Of a DNA stretch of 64,000 nucleotides, positions 43,738 to 52,575 are shown one piece after another. Source of the DNA: Flavobacterium sp. SLB02 (GTDB lineage Bacteria; Bacteroidota; Bacteroidia; Flavobacteriales; Flavobacteriaceae); assembly GCF_009664855.1 (NCBI RefSeq), contig NZ_CP045928.1, positions 3,575,186 to 3,639,185 on the forward strand. Direction: 5' to 3'. A program made the position numbers and the translations under genes. Every line of letters begins with the position of its first letter. Positions within the stretch are counted from its first letter, which is position 1. Below the pieces are notes generated by a model that had not been told where the DNA came from, made no database searches, and saw only the letters and a program-made list of their open reading frames with translations.

Positions 43738-44829
43738 TTAAATTTCAATATTTTCTATAATTCTCACGCCCGGATCTACAGCAACTGCATAAGCTTCTTC
43801 TGCCCCAGCTTTTAAAATAGCTTCGATTACGGCAGCTTCCTTTTCAGGATCGGCAATCACCACAATACTTCCGCCACCGCCAGAGCCTACAATTTTGGCC
43901 CCATATGCTCCTGCACGCAAAGCTGCATTGATCATATCATCGATTCTTGGCACCGTAATTTTCAATAAATCGCGCAAAACCTCGTGATGCTGATTCATTA
44001 ATGCTCCAATTTTTTTGAGGTCTAAAACAGGCTTTTCGAATTCTTTTAGGGCTTCTTTGGTATAATGGTAATTTTTCAGTGCAGCTTCGAAAAACGGAAT
44101 CAATCGATCCGGTAAACAATTTCGGTAACGATCTATATCTTCAATTTCAGAAGTATTCAAATCAAAATCAGGGAAGTTTTGTTTTACAATACCAATAGAC
44201 ATTAAGGCATTTCCTTTTATTTCGCCAATTAATCCAATCGTTTCTTTGGGAACACCCGAAACTCCTGTGATTAAACCTTTAAGATCTGATCTGATTACTT
44301 TAAACGAGAAAGGTTCTTTTGTATTAATGTACACCACATTCCCTACCCCAATGCTAAAATGATCCATCATTCCGCCTGGCTCACCGTGTTCTAAAACCTC
44401 AGATTCATATCCAACTTTGGCTATAAACTCAGGAGTAACTTGGTGATCAACTCCAAAGGCATCAATCAAAAACCGAATCCAGGCCATCAATAAGGCTGAT
44501 GAACTTGATGTTCCCGAATTAATTGGAATATCTCCTGTAATTGTAATAGTGTAACCTACATTGGGCACACAACCGTATCGTCGCAAAACCCGCAACGAAG
44601 ACGCAAAATAATCACGAGGTTCTAATGTGTCGAAAGTAGCATCGATATTAATGACCCTGATTTCGCCAATATCGATCATGTTCAGCACAAAGGTATTGGC
44701 CGCATTTTGCTTGGCAGTTAGTTTTATATTTCGATCGATTGCACAGGCTATAACCGGCAATCCTAAATAATCCTGATGATCTCCAAAGAGGCACGTTCGG
44801 CCGGGAGCTAATGAAGTAATTTTTTTCAC
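43738..44829 (-). CDS. GHMP-superfamily sugar kinase (galactokinase-like)
   Basis: 363 residues. Motif 1 is PGRTCLFGDHQDYLGLP (9-25, compare the galactokinase GRVNLIGEHTDY signature); motif 2, the ATP-binding Gly/Ser loop, is GDIPINSGTSSSSALL (99-114); motif 3, GAKIVGSGGGGSIVVI, lies near the C-terminus. The enzyme should phosphorylate a free sugar at C1. Within GHMP kinases it fits the galactokinase/fucokinase/N-acetylgalactosamine-kinase branch. Candidates from context are Gal and GalNAc, products of the GH35 and GH109 enzymes of the linked PUL. It is the first gene after the inverted regulatory cassette (44919-45001). Confidence 0.85.
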   Translation of the reverse strand: MKKITSLAPGRTCLFGDHQDYLGLPVIACAIDRNIKLTAKQNAANTFVLNMIDIGEIRVINIDATFDTLEPRDYFASSLRVLRRYGCVPNVGYTITITGDIPINSGTSSSSALLMAWIRFLIDAFGVDHQVTPEFIAKVGYESEVLEHGEPGGMMDHFSIGVGNVVYINTKEPFSFKVIRSDLKGLITGVSGVPKETIGLIGEIKGNALMSIGIVKQNFPDFDLNTSEIEDIDRYRNCLPDRLIPFFEAALKNYHYTKEALKEFEKPVLDLKKIGALMNQHHEVLRDLLKITVPRIDDMINAALRAGAYGAKIVGSGGGGSIVVIADPEKEAAVIEAILKAGAEEAYAVAVDPGVRIIENIEI

Positions 44830-44918
44830 TTATAAATTTTATAATAAAACATTGTAATACAAATAATTACAACATTAATAGGTTAAGATTTTACTCTGTT
44901 TTTTTGGTTTTGATTCTA

Positions 44919-45001
44919 CGAAACTATAGATTATATTTTTATAAACCAAGAAAAAAATTAAAAATGTGCTCGAACACACTAAACTAATGTTCTCGAGCAC
45001 A
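44919..45001 (-). promoter_or_regulatory. Regulatory cassette, minus-strand copy: two operators plus promoter for the kinase operon
   Basis: Read on the minus strand: operator TGTGCTCGAGAACA (45001-44988), 9-nt spacer, operator TGTGTTCGAGCACA (44978-44965), a T-rich linker, TTTCTTGGTT with the -33 TTG, then ATAAAAATATAATCTATAGT and TTCGT. The same series occurs on the plus strand at 47471-47555. Operators are 14-bp imperfect palindromes with centres 23 bp apart, upstream of the -33 element. Confidence 0.85.
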
Positions 45002-45048
45002 CTAAATAATTCCAACAATATTTTTTCAAATAATTAAACCAAAGTTTC

Positions 45049-45056
45049 TATATTTG
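45049..45056 (+). promoter_or_regulatory. -7 box (TATATTTG) of the LacI-family regulator gene
   Basis: TATATTTG ends 5 nt before the ATG at 45062. If the box lies at -11 to -4, transcription starts about 2 nt before the ATG, giving an essentially leaderless mRNA. Confidence 0.55.
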
Positions 45057-45061
45057 CTTAT

Positions 45062-46102
45062 ATGGACAAAAAGTACACTATTAAGGATATAGCAAAAATG
45101 GCCGGAGTTTCGAAAGGAACTGTAGACCGCGTTTTGCATAACAGAGGAAAAGTTTCTCCAACGGCGCTGGATAAAATCAATGAAGTTTTGAACGTCATTA
45201 ATTATGAGCCTAACTTAATTGCCCGTAATTTAAAAAACACCAAAGTTTACCGTATTTGTGTTTTGCTTCCGGATCCGGAAATAGATCCGTATTGGTTGCC
45301 GTGTGTAAACGGAATTCAGGAAGCCAAAACAGAGTTTAAAGCCTATGGTGTTATTATAGAAACGCATTACTTTAATCCTGAAAGCAAAAAATCTTTTTTG
45401 AACGCACATGAAACGATTCTTAAACAATCGCCTGATGCTGTTTTAATTGCACCTTTATTTCATAAGGAAACGCTCGAAATTGTAAAACAATACGACGAAC
45501 TCGAAATAATAGTGAATACTTTTAATAACCAGATTGAAGGTGAATCCATCAAAAGTTTTGTGGGTCAGGATTTGTATAAAAGTGGTCGCGTGGCAGCCAG
45601 TTTAATGAATTTAATTTTAAGCGATGGTCAGATTGCGATTATACATATTGATGAAAGCGTAAAAAATGCAGTTCACATGCAGGAAAAAGAAAAGGGTTTT
45701 AGAAATTATTTCGACGAGAAGAAAATTGCCGATTTTTCTTTAACTACCTTAAAATTAAAACATCCAAACGTTGAAAGTAAATTTTCGGCCTTTTTAGAGG
45801 AAAATCCAAACCTGAAAGGAATTTTTATCACCACTTCGAAAGCGTATCAGATCGCTTCTATTTTAGCTCCTTTAAAAAATAAAAAAATTGCCATTATTGG
45901 TTACGATTTAGTAGAGAAGAATGTCAACTTCCTAAATCAGGGATTGGTTCATTTTTTAATTCATCAAAATCAAAAAAGACAGGCTTATTTAGGCGTTAGT
46001 ACCTTAGTAGAGCATTTTTTATTCCGCAAAGATATTCCGGAAACGATTTTACTGCCTATTGATATTATTAATGTGGAGAATGCTTCGTTTTACGTATCGT
46101 AA
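45062..46102 (+). CDS. LacI-family transcriptional regulator of the amino-sugar/PUL regulon
   Basis: 346 residues. The N-terminal LacI helix-turn-helix with hinge is complete: YTIKDIAKMAGVSKGTVDRV (5-24), LHNRGKVSPTALDKI and the hinge NYEPNLIARNLKN. Residues about 65-346 form a periplasmic-binding-protein-like effector domain (IDPYWLPCVNGIQEAKTEF). It lies between the two copies of the operator cassette and is the obvious protein to bind them; the 14-bp sites have the central CG of LacI operators. Effector is probably a sugar or sugar phosphate from this pathway. The operators lie upstream of -33, which suits activation as well as repression. Confidence 0.92.
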   Translation: MDKKYTIKDIAKMAGVSKGTVDRVLHNRGKVSPTALDKINEVLNVINYEPNLIARNLKNTKVYRICVLLPDPEIDPYWLPCVNGIQEAKTEFKAYGVIIETHYFNPESKKSFLNAHETILKQSPDAVLIAPLFHKETLEIVKQYDELEIIVNTFNNQIEGESIKSFVGQDLYKSGRVAASLMNLILSDGQIAIIHIDESVKNAVHMQEKEKGFRNYFDEKKIADFSLTTLKLKHPNVESKFSAFLEENPNLKGIFITTSKAYQIASILAPLKNKKIAIIGYDLVEKNVNFLNQGLVHFLIHQNQKRQAYLGVSTLVEHFLFRKDIPETILLPIDIINVENASFYVS

Positions 46103-46421
46103 TGATAGCCCACGGGTTTAAACTGATTTACACATATTTTTTTTTTTAGAATTTCAAATACCAAAGACTTACTGCTGTGTGCCTCTACCATAAATTAAAA
46201 CCTTTGCAGTTTGCGAGATTAATTTTTGTCATAAAAAAAAGCGAAAATCAATTAAAATCGTTAAAGGATGTGAGCAAAAAATAAAATTGCCTCGCAGATC
46301 TGGCAGATTGAGCAGATTTTTTTCATTAAATTTTGTACAAAAACCAGCGAAACCCCGTTTAATCCGTCAAATCTGTAGGCAATACCTTTGAACCTTTGTT
46401 ACTTTGAACCTTTACACCTTT
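46103..46421. repeat. Gene-free stretch with GCAGATT and TTTGAACC repeat tracts
   Basis: No reading frame. It contains CTCGCAGATCTGGCAGATTG and AGCAGATTTTTTT (46291-46323), the partly complementary AATCCGTCAAATCTGTAGGC (46362-46381), and direct repeats of TTTGAACCTTT (46387-46417). These are the type of short degenerate intergenic repeats seen in other gaps of this window. Confidence 0.55.
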
Positions 46422-47072
46422 TTAACTCATTAATACAAACTTCCCAAACGAAGAAGCGATATGAAAATTAGGAGTTTCGGTATTTGGGTTTACCCATGAA
46501 ATCCAGGTGGGTTCGTATTGCAGATTTTCAACCAGAGAGAATTTTGCCCTGAAAACTCCGGCTTCGATTGTATTGTTCTGAATTAAGTTTAAATCTTTTA
46601 GGGATTGAATACTAATCCTGCCTTCAACCCTAAATGAGATTTCATCCTTTGACGTTTTTACTTCTATATTATTTTTAGGCCATTTCCACTTAAAATCAAA
46701 ATCCTTTTCAGGAAGTGCCTTAAAATCCATTATTCGACCTGATATATCTATTTCAAGGCAGTAATAAGGATTTAGGGATTCATTGGTCCTGAAAAACAAT
46801 TCTACCCTGTCTGAATTTCCTATACTCAGGAAACTATTGTCTTTTTGATCAATGTTAATATCAGTATCAAAAACCCTAAAATTAAAATAGAAATTTTCGA
46901 GATCATGAAGTGCCCTAAATTCAATTTTAGAAAATGAATCGCTTTTCCAGGGAGAACAAAAATCAGTTAAACAATTTGCTTTTTCCCAGAAAGAAGAAGT
47001 CAAAATAGCGTCATCATTTTTTTGTTTTTTATCGATTAAAACTACCTGATATTCTTTTAAAATTTCGTGCAT
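46422..47072 (-). CDS. CBM9-like carbohydrate-binding protein without signal peptide
   Basis: 216 residues, beta-rich, matching the carbohydrate-binding family 9-like (DOMON-related) proteins of Bacteroidetes: FWEKANCLTDFCSPWKSDSF, FRALHDLENFYFNFRVFDTD, SIGNSDRVELFFRT and WISWVNPNTETPNFHIASSF. No signal peptide or catalytic domain is present, so it would be cytoplasmic unless exported otherwise. It is encoded on the strand opposite to the PUL, between the regulator and susC, and may help in sugar handling. Specific ligand unknown. Confidence 0.8.
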   Translation of the reverse strand: MHEILKEYQVVLIDKKQKNDDAILTSSFWEKANCLTDFCSPWKSDSFSKIEFRALHDLENFYFNFRVFDTDINIDQKDNSFLSIGNSDRVELFFRTNESLNPYYCLEIDISGRIMDFKALPEKDFDFKWKWPKNNIEVKTSKDEISFRVEGRISIQSLKDLNLIQNNTIEAGVFRAKFSLVENLQYEPTWISWVNPNTETPNFHIASSFGKFVLMS

Positions 47073-47470
47073 ATTTTTTGGAAAAATTTAATTTAATAAA
47101 AATAAAATTCTGAAGCATTTTAATCATTTCAAAGGATACAAAATCACCTTAAAAAATCTTCTTATCAAAATGCTAATATAAGTCAAACTTTTATTTAAAA
47201 CCTAATCGCTGTTTTTTATTGCTTTTTTATTTAAAAAGTAAAAAATAAGAAAAAACGGATCAATTTAAAATCTTTAAAAGTTTGATTTATTATTAAACAA
47301 ATTAATTGATGATTGCGATATTCTTATAAATACAAACAAGTAGTTTTTATTCCTTAAAAATAAAATACCATAGTTGCGAATACGCCTAAAATAAAGCGAT
47401 GTGCTTTTTGTGCTTTTTTTTAGAATAATCGCATCAATTTATATTAAAAAAAACGTATCGCACAATTTTA
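47073..47470. other. AT-rich intergenic region between CBM9-like gene and PUL regulatory cassette
   Basis: About 400 nt with very high A/T content and no frame of useful length. It must hold the promoter of the CBM9-like gene, but I see no clear -33/-7 pair for it. No repeat family recognised. Confidence 0.4.
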
Positions 47471-47555
47471 TGTGCTCGAGAACACTTTTTTTGTGTGTTC
47501 GAGCACATTTTTTGTGTTTTTTCTTGGTTAATAAAAATATAATCTATAGTTTCGT
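47471..47555 (+). promoter_or_regulatory. Regulatory cassette, plus-strand copy: two operators plus promoter for the PUL
   Basis: Operator TGTGCTCGAGAACA (47471-47484), 9-nt spacer, operator TGTGTTCGAGCACA (47494-47507), linker, -33 TTG (47524-47526) and a -7-like TAGTTTCG (47547-47554) 20 nt later. It repeats almost base for base the minus-strand cassette at 44919-45001. Transcription would start near 47558, leaving a leader of about 80 nt to the first ATG at 47640 or 160 nt to the ATG at 47718. Confidence 0.85.
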
Positions 47556-47717
47556 CGAAGAATAAAAAAATAACATGGCTTTTTTTACCCTTTTTCACCG
47601 CTTTTAAGGCCTATTTTATTACACCAAAAAAGCGAAAAAATGAGTGGTGAAATTTTAAAAAAAATAAAAAAACAACTAAACAAAAACACATTAATTAACC
47701 AAAACCAAACAAAGAGT

Positions 47718-50700
47718 ATGAAAAAAGTATTCTCAAAAAAACCTGGAAACTCAAGGTTGCATACTGTACTTGAAAAAAGTTTAAAAGCAACGTTACTTTC
47801 ATTGTTGTCTTTAAGTTTTCAAGTTACCAATGCAGCACCTTCAAAAGAAATTCCGGTAAACAAAACCAATTTACTGGCATTTCAAAAAATAACGAAGGGT
47901 AAGGTTGTCGATGAAAAGGGAATTCCGATTCCCGGAGTAAATGTGATCATAAAAGGCACATCAAAAGGAGTGCAAACTGATATGGATGGAAGTTTTGCCA
48001 TAGATGTACCCAATGCAAATACGATTTTAGTTTTTTCTTTTTTAGGAATGCAGGATCAGGAAGTTGCGGCAGGAAACGGTTCTATCAACGTAGTGATGAA
48101 AGAAGCGGGTGAACAAATGGACGAGGTGGTGGTTGTAGGATATGCTAAAGTTAAAAAAGAGAGTTTAACCGGATCACTTCAAACTTTAGACAACAAAAAA
48201 ATTGTAGATGTAACGACTCCTTCTGTAGAAAATATGCTGGCAGGAAAAGCTACGGGAGTATATGTAAATACTGGTGGCGGACAACCGGGAGCAGTAGGAA
48301 AAATAATCATTCGAGGCAGAACAACCGTTAACGGAAGTACAGATCCTTTATGGGTAATTGACGGAGTTATTGTGGGGAATAGTTCGGCAAACATGAATCC
48401 ATCTGATATCGAAACGTTAACGGTTCTTAAAGATGCAGCGTCTACGGCGGTTTACGGTTCACAAGGTGCCAATGGTGTTATTGTGGTTACTACAAAAAGC
48501 GGAAAAGCGGGGAAATCTAAAATTAGTTTTTCTGCTAAAACAGCCTTAACTACTATCAATAACGGAAATTTTAAAATTATGAACGGATCGCAATTGTATG
48601 ATTTGTACGATTCGTTTGCCAACAAACAAGATTTTGAAAATGTCTGGTGGTGGAAACCAGAATTAAGAAACCAAAATTTTGACTGGTGGAATAATGGTAC
48701 ACAAACCGGACTTGCAGAGGATTACAATTTATCGATTAGCGGTGGCGGAGATAACTTTAAAAGCTACGTTTCTATTGGCCTATATGATGAAACCGGTGCT
48801 ATAAAAGGTTACGAGTACAAAAAATACAACGGTTTGATGAAATTTGAGTACAAACCAAATAGTTGGTTTACGCTGAGACCACAGGTAAATTTAACCAGAG
48901 AAACAACAGATGACCAGCAACATTCAGTTGGTGCACTTTACGGAAATATGCCTTGGGACAGTCCGTATCTGGCAGACGGAACTTTGGTAGGAAACGCGCC
49001 AAACCCAACCTGGGTGAATACAACCGGATCTAACTATTTATACGATTTGCAATGGAATTATGGTGAATCTGAATCTTATACTGTCAGGGCAAATCTTGAT
49101 TTTGATATTAAATTTACCAGCTGGCTAACATATTCTTCTGTAAACAATTACATTTTTGGTAATTATAATTCAACTTATTATTCAGATCCAAGATCTTCTG
49201 CGGGAGAAGCGGTAAAAGGAAGAATTGAAGATTACTTTTCTACTTATAACAGAATTTATACCAACCAATTATTAAAATTTAATAAATCGTTTGGAAAACA
49301 TGACTTTAATGCTCTTGCAGGTTATGAATGGAACGAATACAACTCTAAAACAAGTACTGGCGTTGCCACTGGAATTCCTCCTGGAATTATAGTTACTGAT
49401 GCTGCTGCGGTGCCTGAAAAAGTGGGCGGTAACAGATCGCAATGGGCTGTGCAGTCTTTGTTATCAAATGTGAACTATTCGTATGACAATCGTTATTTAG
49501 CACAAGTTTCTTTTCGTCGTGACGGAGCTTCTAACTTTGGATCAAATGCGCAATATGGTAACTTTTTCTCTGTAAGTGGTGGATGGAACCTTCATAACGA
49601 AGCCTTTTTTCATGCCGATTATATCAATAATCTTAAGCTAAGAGCAAGTTATGGTTCGGTAGGAAATCGTCCAAACAGTTTGTACCCTCACCTTCCTTTG
49701 TATTCTTTCTCTCAAAGTTATAATGAAAATCCGGGAGCATTGATTTCGCAACTGGCTAATCCCGATTTAAGCTGGGAAAAAACATATACTGGCGGCGTAG
49801 GTGTTGATGTTAGTTTCTTTAACCGGGTAAATATTACGTTGGATTATTACAACAAAAACACTTCAGATTTATTATACAGAGTGCCATTGCCTGGAGTAAT
49901 TGGTGTTACAAGTATCTGGAGAAACGTAGGAGCCGTAAACAATAGAGGTTTTGAGGCATCTTTGAATGTTGATATCATTAAAAATGAAAATTTACACTGG
50001 TCTGTAGATGCCAACATTGGTACCAATAAAAATAAAGTAACGAGTCTTTACGGAAACAAGCAGGAAATTATTGTTGGAGATGGTAGTGGTATTGCAGGAT
50101 CTGCATCAAAATTATTAACTCCCGGAAAAGATGTTGATAGCTGGTATTTGACAGAATGGGCTGGTGTAAATCCTGAAAACGGAAAACCACAATGGTTTAC
50201 GACAAATGCTGCAGGAGAACGTGTAAAAACTTCTAATTATGGTGATGCGTCTAAACACCAAAAAGTAATTGGTGCCTATACTCCCGACTTTTTTGGAGGA
50301 TTTTCTACCACTGTAAATTACAAGAACTTTGATTTTGCTGCTATTTTTAGTTATTCTGTAGGAGGCGAAATTTATAATTATGCCAGAGCAGAATTCGATT
50401 CTGATGGTGCTTATACTGATAGAAACCAAATGAACCTTCATAGCGGATGGAGCCGTTGGGAAAAACCGGGTGATATCGCAACGCATCCGCAAGCTCTTTA
50501 TAATAATTCTAGTAACTCTAATAAAGCATCATCACGTTTCTTAGAAACCGGAACTTACCTAAAAATGAGAAGTATCACTTTAGGCTATAATGTACCTATC
50601 GAACGTTTACATATCGCCAACCTAAGATTGTACATCGCCGGTGAAAACTTATTTACGATTACTCATTATTCCGGAGTTGATCCTGAAATACCTCCTGCAA

Positions 50701-50780
50701 ATGGCATTATTACTGGTGTTGCGACACAAGTATATCCTCAAACGCGCAAAATTGTATTAGGACTTAACTTAACTCTATAA
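47718..50780 (+). CDS. SusC/RagA-family TonB-dependent outer-membrane receptor
   Basis: 1020 residues from the ATG at 47718 (MKKVFSKKPGNSRLH); an in-frame ATG at 47640 would add 26 basic residues. Signal segment SLKATLLSLLSLSFQ (to about 45), a CarboxypepD-reg-like domain (KGKVVDEKGIPIPGVNVIIK), a TonB-box-like and plug region (VIIRGRTTVNGSTDPLWVID, GSQGANGVIVVTTKSGK) and a 22-strand barrel ending QTRKIVLGLNLTL. It imports oligosaccharides across the outer membrane together with the SusD protein encoded 10 nt downstream. It is the first structural gene after the PUL cassette. Confidence 0.95.
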   Translation: MKKVFSKKPGNSRLHTVLEKSLKATLLSLLSLSFQVTNAAPSKEIPVNKTNLLAFQKITKGKVVDEKGIPIPGVNVIIKGTSKGVQTDMDGSFAIDVPNANTILVFSFLGMQDQEVAAGNGSINVVMKEAGEQMDEVVVVGYAKVKKESLTGSLQTLDNKKIVDVTTPSVENMLAGKATGVYVNTGGGQPGAVGKIIIRGRTTVNGSTDPLWVIDGVIVGNSSANMNPSDIETLTVLKDAASTAVYGSQGANGVIVVTTKSGKAGKSKISFSAKTALTTINNGNFKIMNGSQLYDLYDSFANKQDFENVWWWKPELRNQNFDWWNNGTQTGLAEDYNLSISGGGDNFKSYVSIGLYDETGAIKGYEYKKYNGLMKFEYKPNSWFTLRPQVNLTRETTDDQQHSVGALYGNMPWDSPYLADGTLVGNAPNPTWVNTTGSNYLYDLQWNYGESESYTVRANLDFDIKFTSWLTYSSVNNYIFGNYNSTYYSDPRSSAGEAVKGRIEDYFSTYNRIYTNQLLKFNKSFGKHDFNALAGYEWNEYNSKTSTGVATGIPPGIIVTDAAAVPEKVGGNRSQWAVQSLLSNVNYSYDNRYLAQVSFRRDGASNFGSNAQYGNFFSVSGGWNLHNEAFFHADYINNLKLRASYGSVGNRPNSLYPHLPLYSFSQSYNENPGALISQLANPDLSWEKTYTGGVGVDVSFFNRVNITLDYYNKNTSDLLYRVPLPGVIGVTSIWRNVGAVNNRGFEASLNVDIIKNENLHWSVDANIGTNKNKVTSLYGNKQEIIVGDGSGIAGSASKLLTPGKDVDSWYLTEWAGVNPENGKPQWFTTNAAGERVKTSNYGDASKHQKVIGAYTPDFFGGFSTTVNYKNFDFAAIFSYSVGGEIYNYARAEFDSDGAYTDRNQMNLHSGWSRWEKPGDIATHPQALYNNSSNSNKASSRFLETGTYLKMRSITLGYNVPIERLHIANLRLYIAGENLFTITHYSGVDPEIPPANGIITGVATQVYPQTRKIVLGLNLTL

Positions 50781-50790
50781 AAACAAAATC

Positions 50791-52488
50791 ATGAAAAAGA
50801 TATTTATATTATGTATGGCAATTAGTTTCCTGTCCTCATGTGATTTAGACAGAGAGCCTTTTGATTCCTATACAAAAGACAAAATTGAACAAGATAAAGA
50901 AGCTTCGATCGAAGTTTTACTAAACGGATGTTACGCACAATTAAAAGGCTGGTCTGATGTTATGCACAGAGTTGGAGAATATCCGGGTGACAATATCATG
51001 ATTAGAGGTACCTCTACAGATTCTTTTTATTCTTTTATCTCATATCAGCATATTCCTGACAATGGTCGTTTATCTGTTTTTTGGAATAATAGCTACAAAA
51101 TTATTTCGCAATCAAGTGATTTAATGAAAATGATTGCCGAAGGAGAAAGTCCTGCAATGGATCAGCAATTAGGTGAAGCTTACTATTTAAGAGGTATGAT
51201 TTATTTCTATTTATGTCGTACTTACGGAAGACCTTATTCGCAATCACCAGAAACTAATTTAGGCGTACCAATCGTAAATGGTTTACCGGCAGATTTAAAT
51301 AATCTTAACCTTCCGGACAGATCAACAGTAAAAGACACTTATGCTCAGGCTATCAGCGATTTGAAAAAAGCCGAAGCTTTAATGACAGTTGAAAGAAAAG
51401 CGGCGTATGCAACAAAAGAAGCAGCTCAGGCGATGCTTTCAAGAGTTTATTTGTATATGAGTGGAACATATGAAACACCTAATCAGGAATATGCAACGCT
51501 TTCGATAGAATATGCAAACAAAGTAATTGCCAGTGGAAGATATCATTTATTAAGCAGAGACAGCTTCATGAAATTTAATACTTACGCTCCAGATTCTGAT
51601 GAGCAAACCGAAACTATTTTTGCTGTAAAACAAGTAGCATCAGAATTTTCAGGTTACGATCATTATTACGGAATTGGCGGAATGTATGCTAATATTCAGG
51701 GACAAGGCTGGGGTGAAATGTACGCCAGTGCCAAATATCTTGATTTGCTAAGAAAAGCCGGTTTGAAGAAAGACGCTCGTTGGGCATTTATCGATCCTCA
51801 ATATACCACAGATGATGCAGGAAATAAAACCGAAGCTTTCCGTTTTGTTTATGATGTTTACAATACTGGTGGCACGCAAACAGGTTACAACTATATTCAG
51901 CAGCCTATAAAACGTAATCCTGATAACTCATTTTATATAACAATAGGAACTACAAATTATAATCTGACAGTTGTAAATGCAGCCGAAAATCAATATTCGA
52001 TTGTATATGAAGGCAAAACTTATAAAGGCGAAAAAGATTATATGATGTTGCTGAACCGTGTTTATCCAATGTATTATATCACGAAATGTTCTCTTCAAAA
52101 CAATGATTCGCACCTGCACTCGCCTACTATTTCAAGATTGGCCGAGATGTATTTGAACATGGCAGAAGCATATGTCAAAAAGGGTGATTATAATAGTGCT
52201 TTAACCAACTTAAACATAATTCGCGAAAGATCGATTGTTGGTGGAGGTTATACCTCATTAAACAGTACAAATGCTGTACAGCGAGTAGACGAAGAACGTC
52301 AGTTAGAGTTAGCGTTTGAAGCACATAGAGGTTATGATGTTTACAGAAATGGTCAAACGATGACACGTCACTATCCCGGTCCTCACTTACCAATGACAGA
52401 CTGGCCTGCAACAAGTTTAAGAGTAGTGCAATATATTCCGCAGTCAGAAATTAATGCCTATCCGGGAACTTTAACGCAAAATCCATAA
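50791..52488 (+). CDS. SusD/RagB-family glycan-binding lipoprotein
   Basis: 565 residues. Type II signal peptide with lipobox ISFLSSCD (Cys17). The helical SusD fold with TPR-like units is visible in QQLGEAYYLRGMIYFYLCRT, KEAAQAMLSRVYLYMSGTYE and the C-terminal LAEMYLNMAEAYVKKGDYNSALTNL followed by the conserved ERQLELAFEAHRGYD (quoted in parts). It forms the lid over the SusC barrel and captures the glycan at the cell surface. A hairpin at 52515-52541 follows, which may lower transcription of the genes behind it. Confidence 0.95.
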   Translation: MKKIFILCMAISFLSSCDLDREPFDSYTKDKIEQDKEASIEVLLNGCYAQLKGWSDVMHRVGEYPGDNIMIRGTSTDSFYSFISYQHIPDNGRLSVFWNNSYKIISQSSDLMKMIAEGESPAMDQQLGEAYYLRGMIYFYLCRTYGRPYSQSPETNLGVPIVNGLPADLNNLNLPDRSTVKDTYAQAISDLKKAEALMTVERKAAYATKEAAQAMLSRVYLYMSGTYETPNQEYATLSIEYANKVIASGRYHLLSRDSFMKFNTYAPDSDEQTETIFAVKQVASEFSGYDHYYGIGGMYANIQGQGWGEMYASAKYLDLLRKAGLKKDARWAFIDPQYTTDDAGNKTEAFRFVYDVYNTGGTQTGYNYIQQPIKRNPDNSFYITIGTTNYNLTVVNAAENQYSIVYEGKTYKGEKDYMMLLNRVYPMYYITKCSLQNNDSHLHSPTISRLAEMYLNMAEAYVKKGDYNSALTNLNIIRERSIVGGGYTSLNSTNAVQRVDEERQLELAFEAHRGYDVYRNGQTMTRHYPGPHLPMTDWPATSLRVVQYIPQSEINAYPGTLTQNP

Positions 52489-52514
52489 TTTTTAGAATTG
52501 TTTTGTTTTTGAAG

Positions 52515-52541
52515 CCTCTCTAATTTGGTAGATTAGAGAGG
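52515..52541 (+). terminator. Hairpin between susD and the DUF3472 gene, possible attenuator
   Basis: 10-bp perfect inverted repeat (CCTCTCTAAT at 52515-52524, ATTAGAGAGG at 52532-52541) not followed by a good T-run. More likely an mRNA-stabilising or partial-termination element inside the PUL than a full terminator. Confidence 0.6.
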
Positions 52542-52575
52542 TAATTTTAAAAGAAATAAATGAACTATAGATACC

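Noticed and set aside
47471..47507. Possible terminator from the TGTGCTCGAG...CTCGAGCACA-type dyad
   Set aside because: Although the two operators can pair as one large hairpin with T-runs, no gene ends here and the same dyad with promoter is repeated at 44965-45001, so a protein-binding role is better supported.
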